From Clostridium sp. (GTDB lineage Bacteria; Bacillota; Clostridia; Lachnospirales; Lachnospiraceae), in the NCBI GenBank assembly GCA_018377235.1, contig JAGZZT010000018.1, positions 1 through 46,053 of the forward strand: a stretch of DNA of 46,053 bases, written 5' to 3'. Positions 39,769 through 46,053 of this stretch are shown here, one piece after another (the stretch's first letter is position 1; each line of letters begins with the position of its first letter). Position numbers and translations under genes: made by a program. The notes below the pieces were generated by a model. It worked only from the letters and a program-made list of their open reading frames with translations. It had not been told where the DNA came from and made no database searches.

Positions 39769-41121
39769 ATGGGAAAGTATTTTGGCACAGACGGATTCCG
39801 CGGCGAGGCAAACGTAACGCTGACAGTGGAGGACGCCTATAAGGTAGGTCGTTTCCTCGGCTGGTATTACGGAAAGAAGAAGCCAGAAGAGAAATGCCGG
39901 GTTGTAATTGGAAAGGATACGAGACGCAGCAGCTATATGTTTGAGTATTCGCTGGTAGCTGGTCTGACAGCTTCAGGAGCAGACGCGTACCTGCTCCATG
40001 TCACTACGACTCCCAGTGTTTCCTATGTGGTCCGCACAGAGGAATTCAGCTGCGGAATTATGATTTCCGCCAGCCACAATCCATTCTACGATAACGGAAT
40101 TAAGGTCATTAACGAAAAGGGTGAAAAGCTGGAGGAGGACGTTATCACAGAGATTGAAAAGTATCTGGACGGCGAACTGGGAGAGATTCCCTACGCAGTC
40201 AGAGACCAGATTGGCCGTACCGTGGACTACGCGGCAGGCAGAAACCGCTACATCGGCTATCTGATTTCCATTGCTACTCGTTCCTTTAAGAATAAGAAAG
40301 TGGGACTGGACTGCGCCAACGGAAGCGCTTCTGCCATTGCCAAGAATGTGTTTGACGCTCTGGGCGCGGAAACTCATGTTATTCACAATAATCCGGACGG
40401 CGTAAATATCAACACAGGCTGTGGCTCCACCCATATTGAGGGACTGCAGAAATATGTGGTAGAGAATGGTCTGGATGTGGGATTTGCTTACGACGGAGAT
40501 GCGGACAGATGCCTGGCTGTGGACGGCGAGGGAAATCTGGTGGACGGCGATAAGATCATATATATCTGCGGAAAATATATGAAGGAGCAGGGAAGCCTTG
40601 TAAATAATACGGTTGTCACCACGATTATGTCTAACTTCGGCCTTTACAAAGCCCTGGAGCGGGAAGGCATTGCCTTTGAGAAGACGGCGGTAGGCGACAA
40701 GTATGTGTATGAGAATATGTCCCAGAACGGCCACTGCCTGGGAGGTGAGCAGTCAGGGCACATTATTTTCAGCAAGCATGCTACCACAGGAGACGGAATC
40801 CTGACCTCTTTAAAGATTATGGAGGTTATGCTGGAGAAGAAGGAGAGCCTGAAAAAGCTGGCAGACGAGGTGGAGATCTATCCTCAGGTGCTTAAAAATG
40901 TGAGAGTTCATGACAAGAAGACAGCCCAGGATGATCCGGATGTCCAGGCAGAGGTTCAGAAGGTATCAGAGGCTCTGGGAGATACAGGACGGATTCTGCT
41001 GCGTCAGAGCGGCACAGAGCCTGTAGTCCGCGTGATGGTGGAGGCTGAATCTGACGCTGTCTGCGAGAAGTATGTGGATCAGGTTATCGAGGTAATGAAG
41101 GCCAAAGGCCACGTGATCTAG
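39769..41121 (+). CDS. glmM: Phosphoglucosamine mutase
   Basis: The 450-residue mutase converts glucosamine-6-phosphate to glucosamine-1-phosphate for UDP-GlcNAc and peptidoglycan. The start MGKYFGTDGFRGEAN is diagnostic for GlmM. The phosphoserine S102 in ISASHNPFYDNGIK, the magnesium loop DGDADR (242-247), GGEQSGH and RQSGTEPVVRVM are intact. The start ATG follows AGGAGG. It lies 78 bases after rfbD on the same strand, and a GreA-family gene follows 10 bases after its stop. Confidence 0.96.
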   Translation: MGKYFGTDGFRGEANVTLTVEDAYKVGRFLGWYYGKKKPEEKCRVVIGKDTRRSSYMFEYSLVAGLTASGADAYLLHVTTTPSVSYVVRTEEFSCGIMISASHNPFYDNGIKVINEKGEKLEEDVITEIEKYLDGELGEIPYAVRDQIGRTVDYAAGRNRYIGYLISIATRSFKNKKVGLDCANGSASAIAKNVFDALGAETHVIHNNPDGVNINTGCGSTHIEGLQKYVVENGLDVGFAYDGDADRCLAVDGEGNLVDGDKIIYICGKYMKEQGSLVNNTVVTTIMSNFGLYKALEREGIAFEKTAVGDKYVYENMSQNGHCLGGEQSGHIIFSKHATTGDGILTSLKIMEVMLEKKESLKKLADEVEIYPQVLKNVRVHDKKTAQDDPDVQAEVQKVSEALGDTGRILLRQSGTEPVVRVMVEAESDAVCEKYVDQVIEVMKAKGHVI

Positions 41122-41131
41122 GAGTGAAACC

Positions 41132-41635
41132 ATGCGGGAGCAGCTGACAAAGAAGGATATTGAAAAAATTCAGGAAGAGATTAACTATAGAAAGCTGGTA
41201 GTGAGGAAAGAAGCCATTGAGGCGGTGAAGGAGGCCAGAGCCCAGGGAGATCTGAGTGAAAACTTCGAGTATTATGCAGCTAAGAAGGATAAGAACAGAA
41301 ATGAGAGCCGCATCCGCTATCTGGAGAACATGATCAAGAACGCCAGGGTAGTGTCCGACCAGTCCAGAGCGGACGAGGTGGGACTGAATGACACCGTTAC
41401 CCTTTATTTTGAGGATGACGAGGAGGAGGACGTCTACCGTCTGGTGACCAGCATCCGGGGGAATTCTTTGGAAAACAGGATCAGTATCGAGTCGCCTCTG
41501 GGAAAGGCCATCCGAGGCTGCAAGGCCGGAGAGCGGGCCTATGTAGAGATAAACGACAAGGCCGGATATTATGTGGAAATCAGAAAAATTGAGAAGACGG
41601 GAGACGATGGAACAGACGCGATCAGGAGCTATTAG
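41132..41635 (+). CDS. greA: GreA/GreB-family transcription elongation factor
   Basis: The 167-residue protein has the N-terminal coiled coil with LTKKDIEKIQEEINYRK, then ARAQGDLSENFEYYAAKKDK, which carries the acidic tip (D/E pair) that stimulates transcript cleavage in backtracked RNA polymerase. The C-terminal FKBP-like domain has VTLYFEDDEEED and SPLGKAIRGCKAGE. It is slightly longer than E. coli GreA. It starts 10 bases after glmM. A second greA elsewhere in the genome is possible, so the symbol denotes the family rather than the sole copy. Confidence 0.88.
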   Translation: MREQLTKKDIEKIQEEINYRKLVVRKEAIEAVKEARAQGDLSENFEYYAAKKDKNRNESRIRYLENMIKNARVVSDQSRADEVGLNDTVTLYFEDDEEEDVYRLVTSIRGNSLENRISIESPLGKAIRGCKAGERAYVEINDKAGYYVEIRKIEKTGDDGTDAIRSY

Positions 41636-42866
41636 ACTCCCCTATCTGCTGACGCTGCTCCTGGTAACAGTCTGCATGTATACAGGGTGCCTGCCAAACG
41701 GCCTGGCAGGCGCCCTGATTCTTCTGATGGTTCTGGGAGCAGGGCTTAACACGCTGGGAAATACTATTCCAGTGGTAAAGACCTATCTGGGAGGTTCGGT
41801 AGTCTGCATTTTGGGAGCGGCGGCTCTCCAGGCGGCAGGGATATTTCCCCAGGACGTTTATGAGATGGTGGACAGCTTTGTCAACGATCAGGGCTTTCTG
41901 ATATTTTACATTTCTGCCCTGATTACGGGAAGCCTGTTTAATATTGACAGAGATCTTCTCATCCGGGCTACAGTAAAGCTGCTGCCCACAGCGTTAATCT
42001 CTCTGGCGGCAGGCGTTCTGACCACGGGAATCCTGGGACTTTTTATGGGACATTCCTTTCTGGAGGGAATTCTCTTCATCGGGATTCCCATGACAAGCGG
42101 CGGCATGACGGCAGGGGCGGTTCCCCTGTCCGGCATGTACGCCTCGGCTCTGGGAACAGATGCAGGGGAAATTCTTACTCGAATTGCCCCTGCTACAGTC
42201 CTTGGGAACTGTGTGGCTATTGTGTTTGGAGGACTGGCCAACAATCTGGGGGACAGAAAGCCGTCCCTTACTGGAAACGGCCGCCTGGTTAATGATGGAA
42301 CGAAGACTCCGCAGCGGATTCCTATGAAACCGTCTATTCCACAGCTCTCGAAAGGTCTGATTATCTCGTTGGCATTTTATGAGCTGGGAGCTCTCTGTAA
42401 TCATTTTATCAGCGTTGTTCCGGCCTATGCCTGGATGATTATAGCTGTAGTTATTGTCAAGGGTACTGGGATTTTGTCGGAGGAACTGGAGGACGCGGCC
42501 AGACAGTGGGGGCAGTTCGCCATTCACAGCTGGACGGCAGCGGCTCTGACGGGAATCGGAGTAACTCTGATTAATTTGAAAGCGGTTATGCAGACTATGA
42601 CGCTTTTTTATTTCTTTACCATAGCGGCATCCGTGGCGGTGATCACCATGACGGCGGCTTTTGTGGGCCGCATGATGGGATTCTATCCCTTAGAGTCTGC
42701 TATTGCCGCCGGCATGTGCACCACTAATATGGGAGGTTCCGGAAACGTGGCTGTGCTAAGCAGTGCCAGGCGCATGGAGCTTCTCCCCTTCGCCCAGATC
42801 GTTACCCGATCCTGCGGCGCCCTGATGCTCACACTGGGAGGCGTGCTGGTGCAGATGGTGGGGTAG
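41607..42866 (+). CDS. 2-hydroxycarboxylate transporter family protein
   Basis: The 419-residue polytopic protein (about 11 hydrophobic helices) starts at ATG 41607 inside the end of greA, 29 bases overlap, with GGGAG upstream. The two re-entrant-loop regions MTSGGMTAGAVPLSGMY and CTTNMGGSGNVAVLSSA, and the SARRMELLPFAQIVTR tail, are the features of the 2HCT family (CitS, CimH, MaeN, MleP). Members use Na+ or H+ symport or exchange of citrate, malate or lactate. No citrate lyase or malolactic enzyme is nearby to tell the substrate. Confidence 0.88.
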   Translation: MEQTRSGAIRLPYLLTLLLVTVCMYTGCLPNGLAGALILLMVLGAGLNTLGNTIPVVKTYLGGSVVCILGAAALQAAGIFPQDVYEMVDSFVNDQGFLIFYISALITGSLFNIDRDLLIRATVKLLPTALISLAAGVLTTGILGLFMGHSFLEGILFIGIPMTSGGMTAGAVPLSGMYASALGTDAGEILTRIAPATVLGNCVAIVFGGLANNLGDRKPSLTGNGRLVNDGTKTPQRIPMKPSIPQLSKGLIISLAFYELGALCNHFISVVPAYAWMIIAVVIVKGTGILSEELEDAARQWGQFAIHSWTAAALTGIGVTLINLKAVMQTMTLFYFFTIAASVAVITMTAAFVGRMMGFYPLESAIAAGMCTTNMGGSGNVAVLSSARRMELLPFAQIVTRSCGALMLTLGGVLVQMVG

Positions 42867-42883
42867 GAAGGAGAAGCGTCATT

Positions 42884-43123
42884 TTAATTTGTCAAAAAGT
42901 CTAAGATCAGGGAGCGGAGAAGATAGGAGCATGGAGCAGCTGAAAACAGGAAAAAAGCTCCAAAGAAGATATCCAGAATGCTAAGAAGTTCAAGGGGGAG
43001 AGTCAGCAGAGATAGTGTGATAAATGAATAGATAAACCAGTATGATTTAAAGTAGATAAACAAACAGAGCGGTATAAGCAGGAGATCAAGTCTTTTTTTG
43101 CTGACAGAAATAAACTGTTTCAT
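42884..43123 (-). CDS. Small membrane protein of unknown function
   Basis: The 79-residue frame has an excellent AAGGAGG site 7 bases before its ATG. It encodes about two hydrophobic helices, LDLLLIPLCLFIYF followed by a long hydrophobic stretch to FFLFSAAPCSYLL, with a basic N-terminus (MKQFISVSKKR). It lies downstream of yoaK on the same strand, beyond a palindrome. I do not recognise the family. The ribosome site and the membrane pattern make it a likely real gene. Confidence 0.55.
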   Translation of the reverse strand: MKQFISVSKKRLDLLLIPLCLFIYFKSYWFIYSFITLSLLTLPLELLSILDIFFGAFFLFSAAPCSYLLRSLILDFLTN

Positions 43124-43143
43124 AAAATGTCCTCCTTGTATAC

Positions 43144-43207
43144 GAAGAAGAGGAAAACTTTTTAAGCGACTTTCATTGGAGCGTCAAAAAGTTTTTCCTC
43201 TTCTTTC
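43144..43207. repeat. Intergenic palindrome family 1, copy D
   Basis: GAAGAAGAGGAAAACTTTTT (43144-43163) pairs with AAAAAGTTTTTCCTCTTCTTTC (43186-43207 region). The spacer, GCGACTTTCATTGGAGC, is a diverged form of the GTGACTTCAAGTGGAAC core. It sits between the yoaK-like gene and the small membrane gene and could terminate the minus-strand transcript. Confidence 0.65.
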
Positions 43208-43891
43208 TCATTTACCCTTTTCTCTGTCTTCTTTACGCAAAAGTCCCCACACAAAGCCAAGTGGAATCAGGCACAGCAGGCTGGCTTTTATTCCCAGCCA
43301 CCTGCTTCCCAGAAAACCGCTGATGACGCCGAAGTGAAAGGACAGAAGCGTGCCGCCGAAGAAGGCGGCTTTTTTTAATTTCTCTCTGGCGTGTTCCGGA
43401 TTGGACTTTCGATCCAGAATATATTCTGTCAGGGAGGAGAAAGTCTGTTTAATATTGTTAGTGGAAAATACGTTGGCAGACGCAAATCCGTCTGCGCCGG
43501 GAAACACACACCACTGGAGAGCTGCAGAAAAGAAAATAGGGTAGACAGCTAAAATGGGATTCATTTCTTCCGGGAAAAAGCTGATGACAGTGACAATGGC
43601 CATCTCTACAGCCAGGGCCAGGTATTTTAGATGTCTGCGGAGTTTTCGTTCCAGAAGAACGGACAGCACAATGGCAGATACAAATACCAGAAAGGCCCCC
43701 AGCCTGAGGAGGGCGTCATGAAAGTTATGCCCCAGGGCAGAGCGTATCAGTTCAATTAAATTGGCGGTCTGAGCGTTTCCAAAGACTGACATTCTGTTAA
43801 AGACCGCATAGGAACCGAGATAACCTCCGCAGACTGCCATCAGGAAATGGATGGGCAGGCCGTAGGAAACCTGCCCCTGTTCCAGCTTCAA
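43208..43891 (-). CDS. YoaK family (DUF1275) membrane protein
   Basis: The 227-residue protein has about six hydrophobic helices. It starts at TTG 43891 behind AAGGAGGAA. GGYLGSYAVFNRMSVFGNAQTANLIEL and SANVFSTNNIKQTFSSLTEYI fit the DUF1275/YoaK family of unknown function. It lies 15 bases after fprA on the same strand and is likely co-transcribed. The transported or modified substrate is unknown. Confidence 0.85.
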   Translation of the reverse strand: MKLEQGQVSYGLPIHFLMAVCGGYLGSYAVFNRMSVFGNAQTANLIELIRSALGHNFHDALLRLGAFLVFVSAIVLSVLLERKLRRHLKYLALAVEMAIVTVISFFPEEMNPILAVYPIFFSAALQWCVFPGADGFASANVFSTNNIKQTFSSLTEYILDRKSNPEHAREKLKKAAFFGGTLLSFHFGVISGFLGSRWLGIKASLLCLIPLGFVWGLLRKEDREKGK

Positions 43892-43906
43892 AATAAGTTC
43901 CTCCTT

Positions 43907-45073
43907 TTAGGAAACAAGAGCCTCAACCTTTGCCTCTATCTCCTGCAGCTGTTCCTTAGTTGGAACATACTGGATGCGGATCTTGTCCATACAGATGTTA
44001 AAACCGCATTTTACAAGTTCTTCCTCTACCTGAGCGATACTCTGCCCGCCCCAGCCGTAAGAACCGAAGGCAAAGGCCTCTCGCTTTTTCGGGGAAAGTC
44101 CCTTCAGATAGCAGAGAAAAGCGGCCATATTCGGCATCATATTGTTATTTAAGGTTGGGGAACCTGCGGCAATATATTTGCAGTCCAGCACAAACGGAAG
44201 AATATTAGAGATATGTTCCGTCTTTAAATCTACCAGATAAACTGGCACCTGCTTACGAGCAAAGCCCTCTGTAATAGCCTGGGCTATCAGCTCTGTGGAG
44301 TGCCACATGCTGTCGAATACTACGAGAGCGCCGGTTTCAGGTGTTTTGGAGGCCCAGGTCTCATAGGCATCTAAAATGTCAGCCACATGGCTTCTCCAGA
44401 TGACGCCGTGGCCTGGAATAATCATTTCAGGATTTAGCTCTTTTACAATTTTCCATGCGCCAGCTGCCTGAGAGCCATAGCACATCACAATATTTGCATA
44501 ATACTTTTTAGCTTCAAACAGAGTGACAGCCAGATCTGCCTCGTCATCGAAGCGGCAGCTGGTGCAGTAGTGCTGTCCGAAGGCATCATTAGAGAAGAGA
44601 ACCTTCTCTTCCGGGCACCATACAACCATGTTATCAGGCCAGTGGAGCATGGGAGTTGATACAAAGGACAGAGTTCTGGAACCGATATTCAGAGAATCGC
44701 CGCTCTTTACAGCCTGATAGGAATAATCTCCGTAATGGGCGGTCAGTCCCTTGATGCCGTTTGGCGCGCTGGTAATAACGGTGGCGTTGGGGCATACCTT
44801 TAAAAGTTCTGGAAGAGCGCCGGAATGATCCATCTCCACGTGATTAGATACAATATAGTCAATTTTAGCCGGATCAATTACATCTCTGATTCGCTCCAGC
44901 ATTTCAGCGGCAAATGGAGCCTTTACCGTGTCGATCAGAGTGATTTTCTCATCTATAATCAGATAGGCATTGTAGGTAGCACCGCGGTTTGTCGTGTAGC
45001 CGTGGAAATTTCTGATATGCCAGTCAAGAGCGCCTACCCAGTAAATTCCTTCTTTTACCTGAACTGCTTTCAT
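43907..45073 (-). CDS. fprA: Flavo-diiron protein (FprA, A-type flavoprotein)
   Basis: The 388-residue protein reduces O2 to water and/or NO to N2O, protecting a strict anaerobe. The metallo-beta-lactamase-like domain (1-250) carries the diiron ligands H78, E80, D82 and H83 in NHVEMDHSG, H145 in MLHWPDNM, D164 in SNDAFG and H223 in PGHGVIW. The flavodoxin domain (about 255-388) has VFDSMWHSTELIAQAI for FMN. No rubredoxin domain is fused, so an external electron donor is needed. The start ATG follows AAGGAGGAAT. It heads a minus-strand run with the yoaK-like gene. Confidence 0.95.
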   Translation of the reverse strand: MKAVQVKEGIYWVGALDWHIRNFHGYTTNRGATYNAYLIIDEKITLIDTVKAPFAAEMLERIRDVIDPAKIDYIVSNHVEMDHSGALPELLKVCPNATVITSAPNGIKGLTAHYGDYSYQAVKSGDSLNIGSRTLSFVSTPMLHWPDNMVVWCPEEKVLFSNDAFGQHYCTSCRFDDEADLAVTLFEAKKYYANIVMCYGSQAAGAWKIVKELNPEMIIPGHGVIWRSHVADILDAYETWASKTPETGALVVFDSMWHSTELIAQAITEGFARKQVPVYLVDLKTEHISNILPFVLDCKYIAAGSPTLNNNMMPNMAAFLCYLKGLSPKKREAFAFGSYGWGGQSIAQVEEELVKCGFNICMDKIRIQYVPTKEQLQEIEAKVEALVS

Positions 45074-45120
45074 GGTTCATTCCTCCTTATATCAATACAT
45101 GGTCTGAATTTTTCAAATGT

Positions 45121-45149
45121 ACTATAATATACTTTTTCTTTGAATGCAA
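45121..45149 (-). promoter_or_regulatory. Promoter of fprA
   Basis: On the minus strand, TTGCAT (45144-45149) and TATAGT (45121-45126) are spaced by 17 bases, about 48 bases before the ATG. Confidence 0.5.
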
Positions 45150-45210
45150 CTGATTTTATACGCTGTAGAGCCTCAGACAGCGGCAGAACGAAAAAAAATA
45201 CAATCTGGCA

Positions 45211-45251
45211 TTGACAAAACTGTATCTACTATATACATTGTAGATATACAG
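45211..45251 (+). promoter_or_regulatory. GntR-gene promoter with overlapping operator
   Basis: TTGACA (45211-45216) and TACATT (45234-45239) are 17 bases apart. An imperfect palindrome, TGTATCTAC (45221-45229) and GTAGATATACA (45240-45250), straddles the -10. It is the natural operator for the GntR repressor encoded downstream. Confidence 0.6.
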
Positions 45252-45330
45252 AAAATACAATGGAACCAAAAATGAATCAGCAGAAAATTAAAAGATGGAA
45301 AAGTGATTTTCCAGAACAGGAGGCCGGAGA

Positions 45331-45702
45331 GTGAATATTGTGATCAGCAATTCTGGGGAAGTACCCATTTATGAGCAGATTGCCTCCCAGATAAAAAGCG
45401 CCATGATAGCTGGGGAGGTGAAGCCTGGGGAGCCCCTTCCATCGCTGAGGTTTTTGGCCAAGGAGCTGAGAGTCAGCGTGATTTCCACTAAGAGAGCATA
45501 CGAAGAGCTGGAGCGGGAAGGATATATTACCTCAGTTCCGGGAAAGGGAAGCTTCGCCGCAGAGATCAACAGGGAGCTTCTGAGAGAAGAACAGTATAAG
45601 CGGCTTGAGGAACATTTAAACGAGGCTGTGGACGCCGCGCGAATGGCAGGGATTTCTCTGGGGGAGATGAAGGAGCTGCTGGAAACCCTGTACGAAGAAT
45701 AG
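45331..45702 (+). CDS. GntR family transcriptional regulator (YtrA type)
   Basis: The 123-residue protein starts at GTG 45331 behind AGGAGG. The winged-helix GntR domain covers most of it: YEQIASQIKSAMIAGEVKPGEPLPS, LRFLAKELRVSVISTKRAYEELE and GYITSVPGKGSF. The short C-terminal helix region of about 45 residues is typical of YtrA-subfamily repressors, which bind their own operator and usually control ABC transporter genes behind them. No transporter gene is seen up to the window end; instead a palindrome and a terminator follow. Confidence 0.9.
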   Translation: MNIVISNSGEVPIYEQIASQIKSAMIAGEVKPGEPLPSLRFLAKELRVSVISTKRAYEELEREGYITSVPGKGSFAAEINRELLREEQYKRLEEHLNEAVDAARMAGISLGEMKELLETLYEE

Positions 45703-45745
45703 CGTCAGTGTACAAAGGGCGTGCTGCCCCTTGCACACTGACGCT
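45701..45745. repeat. Intergenic palindrome family 2, best copy
   Basis: AGCGTCAGTGT (45701-45711) pairs perfectly with ACACTGACGCT (45735-45745). Inside, CAA/TTG and GGGC/GCCC pair around a GTGCT loop, with two mismatches in all. It overlaps the GntR stop codon. No T run follows, so it is not a standard terminator. Confidence 0.7.
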
Positions 45746-45788
45746 AGGATTAGAATAAGAGAGAGGCATAGATGAAAGGCAGGAGGAG

Positions 45789-45828
45789 GCCGGATACGGG
45801 AAGAGATCTTCCAGTGTCCGGCTTTTTT
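45789..45828 (+). terminator. Intrinsic terminator after the GntR gene
   Basis: GCCGGATAC (45789-45797) pairs with GTGTCCGGC (45814-45822), with inner AGA/TCT, followed by six T. It would end the GntR transcript as a single-gene unit. Confidence 0.8.
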
Positions 45829-45859
45829 CGCATGCAGAGGAAAAATAATTAGAAAACAG

Positions 45860-45910
45860 TTGACAAAGTCAGAAAAAGATAATATTATAAACATATGAAC
45901 AATCGTTCAT
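45860..45910 (+). promoter_or_regulatory. Promoter with perfect palindromic operator for a gene beyond the window
   Basis: TTGACA (45860-45865) and TATTAT (45883-45888) are spaced by 17 bases. ATGAAC-AATC-GTTCAT (45895-45910) is a perfect palindrome at the predicted start point, the form and position of a TetR-type operator. The remaining 140 bases to the window end contain no ORF I can support and may be a leader. Confidence 0.65.
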
Positions 45911-46053
45911 GCGTTTGAGCGAAATACGGGATACTGCAAAGCAAAACAGGGAACAGCATTCTGGTGATATGTCAAGAACTTTTTGAAAAAGATTTTGATA
46001 TGTTTTTCAGAAAAAAGGGTAACTTTAACAGACCTTCGGATATGCTTTGCACA

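Overview
The window looks like chromosomal DNA of a Lachnospiraceae-type clostridium (Clostridium symbiosum/Lachnoclostridium-like). This is inferred from roughly 50% GC housekeeping genes, strong AGGAGG ribosome binding sites, frequent TTG/GTG starts, a CotS-like spore gene, a clostridial-length RpoB/RpoC pair and a flavo-diiron FprA protein. Species assignment would need a database search. No tRNA, rRNA, CRISPR array, transposase or phage gene was seen.

Left accessory region (1-4120). The window opens inside the 3' end of a polymorphic toxin gene whose GC-rich core switches to an AT-rich C-terminal toxin domain, followed by its probable immunity gene. Downstream lies a row of displaced modules. 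These are a toxin scar plus an intact Imm53 gene, a start-less copy of the toxin core with a different C-terminus plus a DUF7336-like immunity gene, a third toxin tail with an immunity gene, and a core scrap fused out of frame to an immunity-like ORF. The modules are separated by a recurring border made of a CGCCCGGC hairpin and a second hairpin. The region ends with a 31-residue holin-like toxin whose leader carries alternating CCCTCC/GGAGGG blocks, and a long inverted repeat.

Core region (4143-27800). A small membrane protein gene faces away from rpoB-rpoC. The terminator after rpoC is followed by cysK on the minus strand. Next come a cell-wall amidase, a CotS-like protein behind a sigma-E-like promoter, a phosphoglucomutase, and rplJ-rplL with an L10 leader and attenuator. 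rplJL are therefore downstream of rpoBC and separated from it by four unrelated genes. A nitroreductase, a Sir2-like protein, ung, uppP, a polysaccharide deacetylase and rarA follow. An ECF sigma/anti-sigma pair and a convergent lipoprotein gene close this part.

Surface polysaccharide and core metabolism (27800-42870). A structured, gene-free stretch containing a 22-bp perfect hairpin and a three-way-junction-like fold precedes a Wzt-type ABC ATPase, a methyltransferase-like protein, a two-domain glycosyltransferase and a TraX-like membrane protein. A PhoH-like ATPase and an HD hydrolase come next. Then rfbA-rfbB-rfbD (dTDP-rhamnose synthesis without rfbC), glmM, a GreA-family factor and a 2-hydroxycarboxylate transporter run in one direction.

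Right end (42880-46053). A minus-strand run comprises fprA, a YoaK-family membrane protein and a small membrane protein. On the plus strand a YtrA-type GntR regulator is followed by a palindrome, a terminator, and a promoter with a perfect ATGAAC-N4-GTTCAT operator for a gene beyond the window.

Two families of dispersed intergenic palindromes recur across the window. One is a GAGGAAAACTTTT element at about 12.65, 13.8, 18.3 and 43.1 kb. The other is an AGCGTCAGTGTACA element at about 3.3, 21.4 and 45.7 kb.
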